Source: a virus
Direction: 5' to 3' (one strand)
DNA: 23,976 bases
IMG/VR virus record: IMGVR_UViG_3300045993_000236
Coordinates: 1 to 23,976 of that record
This document shows, in pieces, positions 15,087 to 22,193 of this stretch. Below the pieces are notes generated by a model. That model saw nothing but the letters and a program-made list of their open reading frames with translations, was not told where the DNA came from and did no database searches. The translations under genes were made by a program, and so were the position numbers. How positions within the stretch are numbered: position 1 is the stretch's first letter; every line of letters begins with the position of its first letter.

Positions 15087-15414
15087 TGTCATCACTCCTC
15101 TTCAAAAAAGTTAAAAATCAACCCACTTGCGCCTGTTTGGGTTTTTTGAACAGGCGCAACCTAAATGACCCTCTTCTCAAAATGGTTACTCACTGAAAAT
15201 ATTGCGTCCAGGTTGCGCCTTTTTGGTTGCGCCTCCCTTAAGGGAAAAAGGACAGGCGCAACCCCACTGACGCTGAAGCCGCAAGGAGAAGGAAGGGGAC
15301 GGAGCCCCCCCTTCCCTTCTGCGCCAACGAGCGTTTTATCTTGCGCTTGCGCTTGGTTGCGCTTGGTTGCGCTTGTTAACTTCCTAAAAACAGGCGCAAC
15401 CTCAAACCTCGAGT
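15087..15414. other. repeat-rich intergenic region, candidate origin or control region
   Basis: No convincing gene is seen in these roughly 330 bases. It holds ten TTGCGC/GCGCAA units, three exact copies of ACAGGCGCAACC, a strong hairpin (15127-15159), a 12-bp palindrome TCCCTTAAGGGA (15234-15245), and a purine/pyrimidine stem formed by 15287-15298 and 15305-15320. It lies just downstream of the primase-helicase gene. An 85-codon open frame (15161-15418) crosses it but reads like translated repeat. Confidence 0.55.
15127..15402. repeat. TTGCGC iteron-like cluster (7 forward, 3 reverse copies)
   Basis: Forward TTGCGC at 15127, 15213, 15227, 15341, 15347, 15357 and 15367; reverse GCGCAA at 15154, 15256 and 15394. 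ACAGGCGCAACC occurs exactly at 15150-15161, 15252-15263 and 15390-15401. GGTTGCGCTT is tandem at 15355-15374. TTGCGCCTGTT (15127-15137) pairs with AACAGGCGCAA (15149-15159), and GGTTGCGCCT (15225-15234) pairs with AGGCGCAACC (15254-15263). Direct plus inverted copies of one short word near a replication gene suggest protein-binding iterons, or a small invasive repeat family. Confidence 0.65.
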
Positions 15415-17472
15415 TCATATTCTGTACCCCCCGTGCAGCGCGGCATGACGTTCCTCGTCAACAATGAGAACTGTTTTCTCAGCTCCACGTTGAACTCGTG
15501 GGGGAACTTCTTTTAGCTCGCCGCGCACAAGTAGCGCGTTCAGCGCAGCTTGTTTGACCTTCCACGTATGCCCGGGACCACCGTCTTCTTTGGATTTGTT
15601 GTAATAATAGCTCATAGACCGCTCAGGCTCAGTACGGACCATCTCCCACATGACCGCCTGCAGAGTTTCGGTTTTGCTCTGAGCAGCCGCCTCCACTGCG
15701 CTCTCACGGGCGATTTCGCGGTCAGTAGCACTCGACCAGTCGAAGGTGACCGAGTCGAGTATGACCGTTTGAATGCGACTGAACTCATCCACCGCTGTTT
15801 GTGATGACTGGCGCAGCTCCAAGCGTAACTCGAGGTAACGAGGGCTGTAGCGCTTCTTACCTAAGACGATGTAACGCACGTCGTCTTCCTCGAAGATGCC
15901 AGAAGTGAGAGTGGTGTCGCCACCCCATGCTCCTGCGCCCCGAGGGTCGGTTATGAACTCATTACGGGTAGAATGCTTATGCGAGTGACCGACCATGCAA
16001 ACCGAGCATTTCATTTTCTCAAAGAACTCGGACTTGAGCATTGCCAAAACAGCGGCCACTTCCGAGTTGCTATTTTCATCTTCCAAATGAAACGATGATG
16101 AGGTAGTATCAAATATTAACCATGGTTTCATTACCACGCCGGATTCGTGAGTTACGCAATTGTCAGCAACAATCTGTTTCAGGCCCAATAACTCTTTTGC
16201 GCTGACCCTGCGTGCTGGAATAACTACAAATGATTTTTTGACCTCTTGAAAGCTCAGCCCAAAGTTATGTTCTAATGCTATTAAGTTACGCTTAAACTGC
16301 TCGGTATCTTCAGTGATGTAAATAATCTTCCTGCCGACTGCCGGGGAGCGGAGCGGGCATCCCGGTAGGATGTGCCCCGCAACCACCGCACAAAGCGCTA
16401 CCATAGCGGTTGACTTACCCATACCAGGCTTGCCCACAAACACCATGAGCGAGTGTGCCAAGAACTCATCCACCAAGTAGTTGACCGCCTCGACCTTACC
16501 GTCACCCAGATCGATTGGTTGCCACAACGACTCAGTTTGCGGTTCATCTGACGAGGGCTCAGGCTCCGGCAGCTTGCCGTACTGCTTTGCCACGTGGAAC
16601 ACCGACTGGTAACTGACCGTGTAGTCCTCCCGCATGCAGGAGCGCCATTTGGTATCGAAGTCAGAACTTGTGTGGTTGTCTTTGTTAGAGCGCAAGCTCC
16701 AGTCACGAGCCAGAGTGTATGCCTTTTCCTTATTCGACAGTCGACTCAAGCCTTGCAGCACCTTGAACCATCCGTCATTGTATCCCAACTCGGGTGGTAT
16801 CAGGGTCAGTGCCCGCTCCAAGTCGGCGTAAACTTCCGGTGCGACTATGACCGAGGCCGGGTGCACTGCCACGCTGAGTGAAGGAGTAGCTGTGCGCCCC
16901 AGCAATAATGAGGGTGCCCGAGTGGGCAGCGACCCTGTCATAGGGCTCTTGCCCGACTGCCATGCGTATCTACCCTGCTGGCCCTGTGAGGGCTCCACCA
17001 GTATGTAACCGTTGTACTTGATGTCAATGCCCGGACCGAGCGTACCGGGATAGGTGCCGTCGGGTTCCGCGCTGAACACCCGGTGCTCACCGCCGCCTTG
17101 GGTAGTGCTGGTGACTGACGAGTAGACTACCCCGTGTTCGGCTTCGAGTTTGGCCAGCGTCTCGTAACCCCCGTTGCGCGGATCAATGTCCATGACGACC
17201 AGACCCGAGCGCGCACAGGCTATAGCTATTCCGGCCGCAGGGTGCTGGCCCCAGATCTTGCGTATGAGGGCAGGGTCTTTGGTCGCTGTTGACAGGCCAT
17301 AGCCATCAACAGGCTTTTTGTCAATGCGCACTGGGATGACGTACCATCCCAGGTCAGCGTAGCGTAGCGCAAAGTCGAGCGGAGTATCCGTCAGGTGCGG
17401 ATGCTCTTGTTGTATAGTAGGTGTAACTAGCGCGAGCCGTACTGGCTCCGTGTCGAAGCCAAATTTGCTCAT
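15415..17472 (-). CDS. primase-polymerase / RepA-type helicase fusion
   Basis: 685 residues. The N-terminal Prim-Pol (archaeo-eukaryotic primase) domain has LVVMDIDPRNGG with catalytic D95 and D97, GGGEHRVFS with H130, and GIDIKYNGYILVEPS (148-162). Next is a PriCT-like helical segment, DLERALTLIPPELGYNDGWF (217-236). The C-terminal ATPase has Walker A GKPGMGKST (347-355), Walker B WLIFDT (451-456) and VGHSHK (494-499), as in RepA/RecA-like hexameric helicases. Such fusions prime and unwind phage DNA. No clear Shine-Dalgarno precedes the ATG at 17472. The core around 16,060-16,330 is AT-richer than the flanks (20 G/C of 60 in 16261-16320). The stop overlaps an ATG (15415-15418). Confidence 0.82.
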   Translation of the reverse strand: MSKFGFDTEPVRLALVTPTIQQEHPHLTDTPLDFALRYADLGWYVIPVRIDKKPVDGYGLSTATKDPALIRKIWGQHPAAGIAIACARSGLVVMDIDPRNGGYETLAKLEAEHGVVYSSVTSTTQGGGEHRVFSAEPDGTYPGTLGPGIDIKYNGYILVEPSQGQQGRYAWQSGKSPMTGSLPTRAPSLLLGRTATPSLSVAVHPASVIVAPEVYADLERALTLIPPELGYNDGWFKVLQGLSRLSNKEKAYTLARDWSLRSNKDNHTSSDFDTKWRSCMREDYTVSYQSVFHVAKQYGKLPEPEPSSDEPQTESLWQPIDLGDGKVEAVNYLVDEFLAHSLMVFVGKPGMGKSTAMVALCAVVAGHILPGCPLRSPAVGRKIIYITEDTEQFKRNLIALEHNFGLSFQEVKKSFVVIPARRVSAKELLGLKQIVADNCVTHESGVVMKPWLIFDTTSSSFHLEDENSNSEVAAVLAMLKSEFFEKMKCSVCMVGHSHKHSTRNEFITDPRGAGAWGGDTTLTSGIFEEDDVRYIVLGKKRYSPRYLELRLELRQSSQTAVDEFSRIQTVILDSVTFDWSSATDREIARESAVEAAAQSKTETLQAVMWEMVRTEPERSMSYYYNKSKEDGGPGHTWKVKQAALNALLVRGELKEVPPRVQRGAEKTVLIVDEERHAALHGGYRI

Positions 17473-17687
17473 GATGTGAGTCCGGTCGTCAGATGAGGGT
17501 ATATCTTGACGGACTTATATGCGGGAGGAATCTTTTGATGCTATACATTGAATAACCTCTTCAATTATTATGTGACCATGAGTTAAAAGGACTTGCCGGC
17601 AGGCACTGGTCAGGTGCTTTTCTGGAGCTACCATATCCGGGGTCGCAAGGGGCTAAGTTTACCCCTGTTTTGTTTGAGGGCAAAGGG
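17473..17687. other. gap upstream of the primase-helicase gene
   Basis: 215 bases without a supported gene. They contain a 6-bp inverted repeat ATTGAA/TTCAAT (17547-17552 and 17560-17565) and a TGCCGGCA palindrome (17594-17601), possible operator or leader elements. No strong sigma70 promoter or terminator is recognised here. Confidence 0.35.
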
Positions 17688-17984
17688 CTACTCTTCGCCC
17701 TCTTCCTCGTCATCTTCTGTATCAGTTTGATAGGGTCGTACCGGGAAGAGCGCACACGTGAACACGGTGCAGAGCTTGACCGTGGCCACCTCGTAATTGC
17801 AGCATTGAAGGCACTTTTGCTTGAGCGCCATGGCCTTGCCCATCTGCCCGAGGAGCGCACGCTCAGTAGCCATCTGATGCTTGGGCGGCACACTGCGGTC
17901 AAGGTACTCCCGTATGCGCTTGAGCTCCGCCGGGGAGGTCTTGCGGGGTTCTTTGACTCGCACACGTTTAGCTTTGGGTATCAT
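17688..17984 (-). CDS. small cysteine-motif protein with acidic tail
   Basis: 98 residues from the ATG at 17984, chosen because AAGGAG lies just upstream; in-frame upstream codons are less well placed. The basic N-terminus MIPKAKRVRVKEPRKTSPAE is followed by a helix (LKRIREYLDRSVPPKHQM). The core motif ALKQKCLQCCNYEVATVKLC is followed by C-A-L-F-P-V-R-P-Y. The C-x2-CC...C...C arrangement with a final 'LxPxRPY' recurs in small phage proteins and resembles a zinc knuckle. It ends in a run of D and E. Encoded directly downstream of the helicase, it may bind nucleic acid; function unknown. Confidence 0.6.
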   Translation of the reverse strand: MIPKAKRVRVKEPRKTSPAELKRIREYLDRSVPPKHQMATERALLGQMGKAMALKQKCLQCCNYEVATVKLCTVFTCALFPVRPYQTDTEDDEEEGEE

Positions 17985-18171
17985 GTTGCTCCTTGTGTTT
18001 GCAACCCTCACAGCCGGGGTCACAGCGGCCTAACTCAGTATGCGTATAGTTGCACGTAAGACTATTCCTGAACGGCACTTTGACTATGATGCGGGTACCA
18101 TCTTGTGAGTCCCTCCCGTGCAGCACTTGTTCAGGTTTGAACGGTGCACGGTTATAGCATCCATAGCTCAT
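17968..18171 (-). CDS. 67-residue cysteine-containing protein, unknown
   Basis: The ATG at 18171 overlaps the helicase stop as ATGA (18168-18171), which decides the start over longer in-frame versions. The product begins MSYGCYNRAPFKPEQVLHGR and has RIIVKVPFRNSLTCNYTHTE followed by LGRCDPGCEGC and KHKEQHDTQS. The four clustered cysteines (C-N-Y.., C-D-P-G-C-E-G-C) could coordinate a metal. It overlaps the next gene by 17 bases. With that gene it forms a coupled helicase plus two Cys-rich small proteins unit. Confidence 0.55.
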   Translation of the reverse strand: MSYGCYNRAPFKPEQVLHGRDSQDGTRIIVKVPFRNSLTCNYTHTELGRCDPGCEGCKHKEQHDTQS

Positions 18172-19700
18172 AGTTTCATCTCCCAGTGTTCTTCCACCAC
18201 GTTCCAATACTTGCCTGATTTGCGCACTGTGACAAACTGAGGAGCCGCTGCCCCCTTCAGTTGCCACGTGACCCGTTGCGGCTCAGTGGGCAGGGTGATC
18301 GCAAGGTTGCGTGCCGCGAAGAACATCCGGGTCTCATGTGTGGCTTTCTCGGTGTCCAAGAACCGAGTGGCGTCAATGCGGGCATTCTCCGGGGTCGTGC
18401 ACGTATACTGTACCAGCAGGGAGCGGCCTCGTCGGGTGGGGATAACCACCCCGCTGACCTTGTGCACCTGTACCGTGAGTGTTGCGCCTTCCACCGCCTG
18501 AGTCCCAGTTTGAGGGTCCAGCGGGATGAGGGAAGTCAGGCCGGGGAGTAGTTTGCGGGGTTCCCGGGGAGGAGCGGGTACAGCCTCGATAGGCTCGCTG
18601 GCCTCGCCCTTGCTCTCTCGTACGTAAGTGCTGAGCATATCGACACCGCCCAGACGCTGTAGGTTGCCTACAAAGTCCAGCACCAAACAGTTCTTTTTGT
18701 CCTCAGCAGTACGGGTTCCGCGGCCGAGTATCTGTACCCAAAGGGATGATGAGATCGTGGGGCGCAGACACGCTATGCAGTCCAGCGCGGGGAAGTCAAA
18801 CCCTGTGGTGAGCGTGTCAACACTGACCAACACACGGGTCTCCCCTGACTTGAACTTGCTGAGTGTGGCCAACCTTTCATTGGGTTTGGTTTCCCCGGTG
18901 AGAATGTCAGTGGTCCACCCTGTCACTTGATGTATTGCGGCCGAGGCGCGCATGGCCGAGACAATTGTCGGCGTGTATACGGCAATGTGTTTACGCTTGC
19001 TGGCCACGGCGAGCAGGGTTGCCGCACAAGAGCGTAACCACGTGTCGGTCTCCCGGCGACTGACCTCCACGTTGTTGAAGTCATCCCCTACCTGAACGTC
19101 TTGCAGGTCGAGTTGCGTTTCGGTCTCTACCCCAACCAACGGTGCAAGCCAACCGTCCCGCACGCCCTCGGCTACAGAGTATTTGTAGCAGCACTCATCA
19201 AACCAGCACATGTCCTCTTTGCCGTAGATGAGCCCGTTGTCCATGCGCCATGGGGTGGCTGTCATCGCGATGCGCGGAGCCGCAGGGTAACGCTCAAACA
19301 ACCGACCGTACATGCCGGGTTCGCCTGTCTTGTGGTTGATGCGGTGAGCCTCATCAACGATGATGAGGGTCGGCCGTATGAGTTCACCCCGGAGCGCAGG
19401 GTTGATCACTGATTGGATTGTGCCGAAGATCACCTCATCGCGCAGGTCGCTCCGGTTCAACCCCGAGCAGACTATTCCCGGCTGAGCACCCGTGTACTTG
19501 AAGTAAGTCTCTGCGTTCTGTTTGACTAACTCCTGCGAGTGGGTCAATATCAACACCCGGTGTTCAGCGTCAGAGGCTAGGTCTGCGATGACCAGCGACT
19601 TACCCGTGCCCGTGGCCATTTGCACTGCTGGGTTGACTCCGCGCTGCAAGGCTGAGTTGGTTGCCCGGACGGCTTCACATTGGTGTGGACGTAGATTCAT
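18168..19700 (-). CDS. superfamily 2 DNA/RNA helicase (RadD/type III restriction-like)
   Basis: 510 residues. Motif order is complete: LRPHQ (3-7, Q-motif-like), ATGTGKS (29-35, Walker A), HRVLILTHSQEL (47-58, Ia), DEAH (116-119), TATPWR (147-152, III), a second RecA lobe with SVDTLTTGFDFP (293-304, V) and QILGRGTR (323-330, VI). The C-terminal 130 residues end with a segment containing VTVRKSGKYWNVVEEHW, like the tail of RadD-type helicases; RadD's zinc-finger cysteines are not seen. It uses ATP to move on or remodel nucleic acid, probably in phage replication or recombination. It is the first leftward gene at the divergent region and lacks a clear Shine-Dalgarno. Confidence 0.85.
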   Translation of the reverse strand: MNLRPHQCEAVRATNSALQRGVNPAVQMATGTGKSLVIADLASDAEHRVLILTHSQELVKQNAETYFKYTGAQPGIVCSGLNRSDLRDEVIFGTIQSVINPALRGELIRPTLIIVDEAHRINHKTGEPGMYGRLFERYPAAPRIAMTATPWRMDNGLIYGKEDMCWFDECCYKYSVAEGVRDGWLAPLVGVETETQLDLQDVQVGDDFNNVEVSRRETDTWLRSCAATLLAVASKRKHIAVYTPTIVSAMRASAAIHQVTGWTTDILTGETKPNERLATLSKFKSGETRVLVSVDTLTTGFDFPALDCIACLRPTISSSLWVQILGRGTRTAEDKKNCLVLDFVGNLQRLGGVDMLSTYVRESKGEASEPIEAVPAPPREPRKLLPGLTSLIPLDPQTGTQAVEGATLTVQVHKVSGVVIPTRRGRSLLVQYTCTTPENARIDATRFLDTEKATHETRMFFAARNLAITLPTEPQRVTWQLKGAAAPQFVTVRKSGKYWNVVEEHWEMKL

Positions 19701-19885
19701 GATACACGTTATTCGCTAAAAAGTTACCGCGTAATTTTAGCCCTGCTTTGTTTTCCAGAGGTGATTGTTTTTTCAAATCGACCTTGAACTCTTGATTTGA
19801 AAATACAACTTGCCTTTCACGTTTTTGGGCCGAAAATTCTTCTTGTCAGTTTAGCACTTTAACTTTTTAACTCTGAAAGCTCATC
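19701..19885. promoter_or_regulatory. divergent control region with rightward promoter/leader copy A
   Basis: 185 bases separate the leftward helicase from the rightward early genes. The segment 19777-19852 closely repeats 21793-21870, sharing ATCGAC, TTGAAC, AAAATACAACTT, CTTTCA, AAAATTC and TGTCAGTTTA in order. It is followed by TTTAAC repeats and a weak GAAAG site before the ATG at 19886. TTGCCT at 19810 and GAAAAT at 19832, 16 bases apart, could be a promoter core, but this is not certain. No clear leftward promoter was recognised. Confidence 0.5.
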
Positions 19886-20593
19886 ATGTCAACCTCCTCT
19901 ACCCCTGTCGTTCTCTCCGCTGAACTCCCATTCGCCGCCCAAGAGAACCTCGAAGAATGCGTCCTACAAGGCGCTATACACGGCAACATCCGCTTCCCGG
20001 TGCGTGTGTTTGGTTACTGGTCCCATGACCCTATCACCGTATACATCAACCGCAAGAGCAGCTGGTACACCGACGGTGATGTGGAGAAGCGCGAACCCGC
20101 TGTGTGGAAGGCTGAAGTCAGCCACTCCTCAGGTGGTCGTGACACAGACAAACTTGAAAGCGATACACAGGCTGCACGCAACTTTGGTCAAGCCATCATC
20201 CATGCCGCTGACCTTGCTGAAGAGTTTCTGAGTCGCACCGAGGAGTTTGAAGAGCTGTTCCAAGCCGAACGTGCGGCCAGCCGCGCCCGGTACGAAGCCG
20301 AACGTGCTGCCGAGAAAGCCGCTGTGGAAGCCGACTCTGCTCTGGGGGTTGACAAGGCCAAAGCGCTGATGGCCCTCGCCGTGGTCAATGCAGGACCGCG
20401 CAAGGCTGGCATTGTTAATAGCTACGAACGTGGTTCTGACGCACTCAATGCTCGTGTGAGCTGCATCAAGACCTCCCGCGTAACGTGGTATATGAGTTCC
20501 ACCATGGTGTCAGCCGAGAAAGCCACCAGTTACCTTGCTGCTTGCTCTGCCCGTAGCTACGCAGCCAACATGACCACTGTGGAGGCTGTATGA
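19886..20593 (+). CDS. uncharacterised early protein with central coiled coil
   Basis: 235 residues starting MSTSSTPVVLSAELPFAAQE. Residues 25-90 look globular and beta-rich (VRVFGYWSHDPITVYINRKS). Residues about 95-150 form an alanine/glutamate-rich helix (ADLAEEFLSRTEEFEELFQA and on) likely to be coiled coil. The C-terminal 60 residues are mixed. No family is recognised. It is the first gene of the rightward arm, behind leader copy A, a position where phages often place host-takeover proteins. Its stop overlaps the next start as ATGA. Confidence 0.6.
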   Translation: MSTSSTPVVLSAELPFAAQENLEECVLQGAIHGNIRFPVRVFGYWSHDPITVYINRKSSWYTDGDVEKREPAVWKAEVSHSSGGRDTDKLESDTQAARNFGQAIIHAADLAEEFLSRTEEFEELFQAERAASRARYEAERAAEKAAVEADSALGVDKAKALMALAVVNAGPRKAGIVNSYERGSDALNARVSCIKTSRVTWYMSSTMVSAEKATSYLAACSARSYAANMTTVEAV

Positions 20594-20895
20594 GAACCAT
20601 GACCGATGCCGAGTGGGAATGGCACAAACGATGCTATGCTATCGTTATCCCTGAAGAAACCCCAACCACCCACTGGAGCCAGAAAGAGTCTTACCTGAGA
20701 AGCCAAGCCGAAGAACAGCTCAATTGGCAGATCGAGCGTAACCAAGAGAACGCAGCGTACTGGGCTAACAGGAGCAACGAAGACAACGTCAACTACGCCC
20801 TCCTCGCTATCGGCCTAGGCGCTGTTTGGTACTTCTTCGGCCTAATCCCGGCCTTGCTCAGCATCATCATCCTCATCCTTCTTGCACGGAGCTAA
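20590..20895 (+). CDS. small membrane protein, C-terminal hydrophobic segment(s)
   Basis: 101 residues. A charged, glutamine-rich N-terminal two-thirds (DAEWEWHKRC, YLRSQAEEQLNWQIERNQEN) is followed by ALLAIGLGAVWYFFGLIPAL and then LSIIILILLARS (residues about 69-101): one long or two short membrane segments ending at the C-terminus. The start overlaps the previous stop (ATGA, 20590-20593). The topology would place the soluble part on one face of the inner membrane. It is not clearly a holin, because it sits in the early arm and no endolysin is nearby. Function unknown. Confidence 0.6.
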   Translation: MRTMTDAEWEWHKRCYAIVIPEETPTTHWSQKESYLRSQAEEQLNWQIERNQENAAYWANRSNEDNVNYALLAIGLGAVWYFFGLIPALLSIIILILLARS

Positions 20896-20897
20896 TC

Positions 20898-21509
20898 ATG
20901 TATGACCGCTCTCACGTTCCCTATGTCTATCGGCTGACGGACAAGATCAACGGAAAGCGCTATATTGGCTCACGCTACGCCCGAGTTTGCGAACCAGCTG
21001 ACTTGGGGGTTAAGTACTTTACGACAAGCAAAGCGGTTGAACCTTTGTTCAAAGCTGACCCAGATCGATTTGAAACGCAGATCATTGTAACAGGAACCAT
21101 TGATTACGTTATTAAGGTTGAGAAAGACTTGATTGAGTTTTATGATGCGGTCATGTCTGAAGACTTTTACAATCGCACAAACGCAGGAGCTATTCATCCA
21201 GATGACATCTCTAGGGGTGGAAAAATAGGTGGAAAGATTGCTGGACAAATGAGGATTGCTTCTGGTGATCTGCCAAGAATGGCTTATATAGCCGGAAAGA
21301 TAGGAGGAAAAATATCAGGCACCTTGGCCAAAAAGTCTGGACAGATATATGAGCTACAACGTAAAGTAGCAGGTGTCGGAGGTAAAGCGGGATCAAAAGT
21401 GACAAATTCTCAAAGATGGAAATGTTTAGAGTGCGGTTTAATAGTCCCCTCTGGTCCGTTAGGAACACATCAAAAACATTTAGGACACATTGGGAAGGAG
21501 AAACTATGA
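20898..21509 (+). CDS. GIY-YIG homing endonuclease with C-terminal zinc finger
   Basis: 203 residues from the ATG at 20898, with GGAG six bases upstream. The N-terminal core YVYRLTDKINGKRYIGSRYA (9-28) is the GIY-YIG pair (YVY ... YIG), followed by LGVKYFTTSKAVEPLF, E93-type acidic residue in KVEKDLIEFYDA, and DFYNRTNAGAIHP. The middle has glycine/lysine-rich repeats (GGKIGGKIAG, AGKIGGKISG, GVGGKAGSK) probably contacting DNA. The end carries WKCLECGLIVPSGPLGTHQK followed by HLGHIG, a C2H2-like zinc finger. The gene is AT-rich relative to its neighbours. It overlaps the next start as ATGA (21506-21509) and is the second such endonuclease in the window, unlike the first outside the core. Confidence 0.78.
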   Translation: MYDRSHVPYVYRLTDKINGKRYIGSRYARVCEPADLGVKYFTTSKAVEPLFKADPDRFETQIIVTGTIDYVIKVEKDLIEFYDAVMSEDFYNRTNAGAIHPDDISRGGKIGGKIAGQMRIASGDLPRMAYIAGKIGGKISGTLAKKSGQIYELQRKVAGVGGKAGSKVTNSQRWKCLECGLIVPSGPLGTHQKHLGHIGKEKL

Positions 21510-21787
21510 TAACCTTCCAAAGCAAAATCAGAGGTATACCGTGTCTTATACACGTAACTCATCATTACGTACAAAAACCATTAGGACCTAGATGTGACTC
21601 TGATTGGGATGCTAGGGGTTATACCGAGCTAGAATTTGAAGTGCTCGATCGTAGAGGTCGATATGCGAAATGGTTGGAGCGCAAGATGAAGCCGGAAGAC
21701 GTCGACCGCATTGAAACCGAGGCCGAGGCTCATCTGGAACAGAACCGTCAGGACGATTTTGATCCACCTGATCCCAGTGATTGGTAA
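21506..21787 (+). CDS. 93-residue conserved phage protein, unknown
   Basis: The start ATG at 21506 overlaps the endonuclease stop and has GGAAGGAG eight bases upstream; a longer in-frame version would run inside the previous gene. The product begins MITFQSKIRGIPCLIHVTHH and has DSDWDARGYTELEFEVLDRR followed by GRYAKWLERKM, then an acidic C-terminus (DDFDPPDPSDW). The 'GIPC ... DSDxDxxGYxExEFxVLDRxG' signature is seen in small phage proteins of the early or replication region. No catalytic motif is recognised. Confidence 0.6.
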   Translation: MITFQSKIRGIPCLIHVTHHYVQKPLGPRCDSDWDARGYTELEFEVLDRRGRYAKWLERKMKPEDVDRIETEAEAHLEQNRQDDFDPPDPSDW

Positions 21788-21792
21788 AAGCA

Positions 21793-21905
21793 ATCGACAT
21801 TGAACCTCTCATTGTAAAATACAACTTTACTTTCAAGTTCCGCTGCATCTAAAATTCACCCTGTCAGTTTAACATTTAACCCTTTAACTCTATAGGACCT
21901 GTATC
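21793..21905 (+). promoter_or_regulatory. rightward promoter/leader copy B
   Basis: A second copy of the 19777-19852 block (21793-21870), ending in TTTAACCCTTTAACTCTATAGGACC before the ATG at 21906 (spans abbreviated). A plausible sigma70 core here is TTTACT (21826) with TAAAAT (21850), 18 bases apart. Being intergenic in both places and always oriented with the downstream gene supports a promoter role. Confidence 0.5.
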
Positions 21906-22130
21906 ATGAACAAAGCACAACGCACCCGGATCGAAGCTCTTGTGAGCCAACTGCAAGACATCGAGGCTCAACTGGAGGACATCAAGTCCGAAGAAGAGGA
22001 AAAGCTCGACAACATGCCCGAAGGTCTCCAAGCCAGCGAAGCCGGGGAAACCATGCAAGCCGCTGTCGACGCACTGGACACTGCCATCAGTAACATCCAA
22101 GACGCTGTGGGGGAGATTGAAAACTTCTGA
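21906..22130 (+). CDS. small coiled-coil phage protein
   Basis: 74 residues, almost entirely helical and acidic: MNKAQRTRIEALVSQLQDIE continues with heptads to residue 36, then DNMPEGLQASEAGETMQAAV and a second helix. The 'EKxDNMPExLQxSExGExM' centre is a recurring signature in short phage proteins that form dimeric coiled coils. It sits alone behind leader copy B and before leader C. No enzymatic role is expected; it may be an inhibitor or adaptor of a host protein, which is speculation. Confidence 0.65.
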   Translation: MNKAQRTRIEALVSQLQDIEAQLEDIKSEEEEKLDNMPEGLQASEAGETMQAAVDALDTAISNIQDAVGEIENF

Positions 22131-22142
22131 TCCACCACCTCG

Positions 22143-22193
22143 ACACCCTCACTTTTTAACTTTTTAACTTTTTAACTCTTGAAAGACCTTATC
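22143..22193 (+). promoter_or_regulatory. leader C: triple CTTTTTAA repeat before the zinc-ribbon gene
   Basis: Three tandem units of CTTTTTAA (about 22151-22174) are followed by a GAAAGACC site and the ATG at 22194. The same order (TTTAAC units, then CTCT, GAAAG or AGGACC, then ATC-ATG) precedes the genes at 19886 and 21906. The upstream 77-bp block is absent here, so this may be a translation-leader element rather than a promoter. Confidence 0.45.

Noticed and set aside
15127-15402. CRISPR array interpretation of the repeat cluster
   Set aside because: Repeat units are short, occur in both orientations and have irregular spacing; there are no uniform spacers and no cas genes.
15165-15467. 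Plus-strand open frame through the TTGCGC region
   Set aside because: It is translated repeat, overlaps the end of the primase-helicase gene on the opposite strand, and has no start signal.
17561-17965. Minus-strand 134-codon open frame
   Set aside because: It overlaps the 98-residue CxxCC gene in another frame, is serine/arginine-rich shadow sequence, and has no Shine-Dalgarno; the other frame has a good one.
20590-20895. Holin assignment for the 101-residue membrane protein
   Set aside because: It has hydrophobic C-terminal segments, but no endolysin or spanin is nearby and it lies in the early arm; only 'membrane protein' is supportable.
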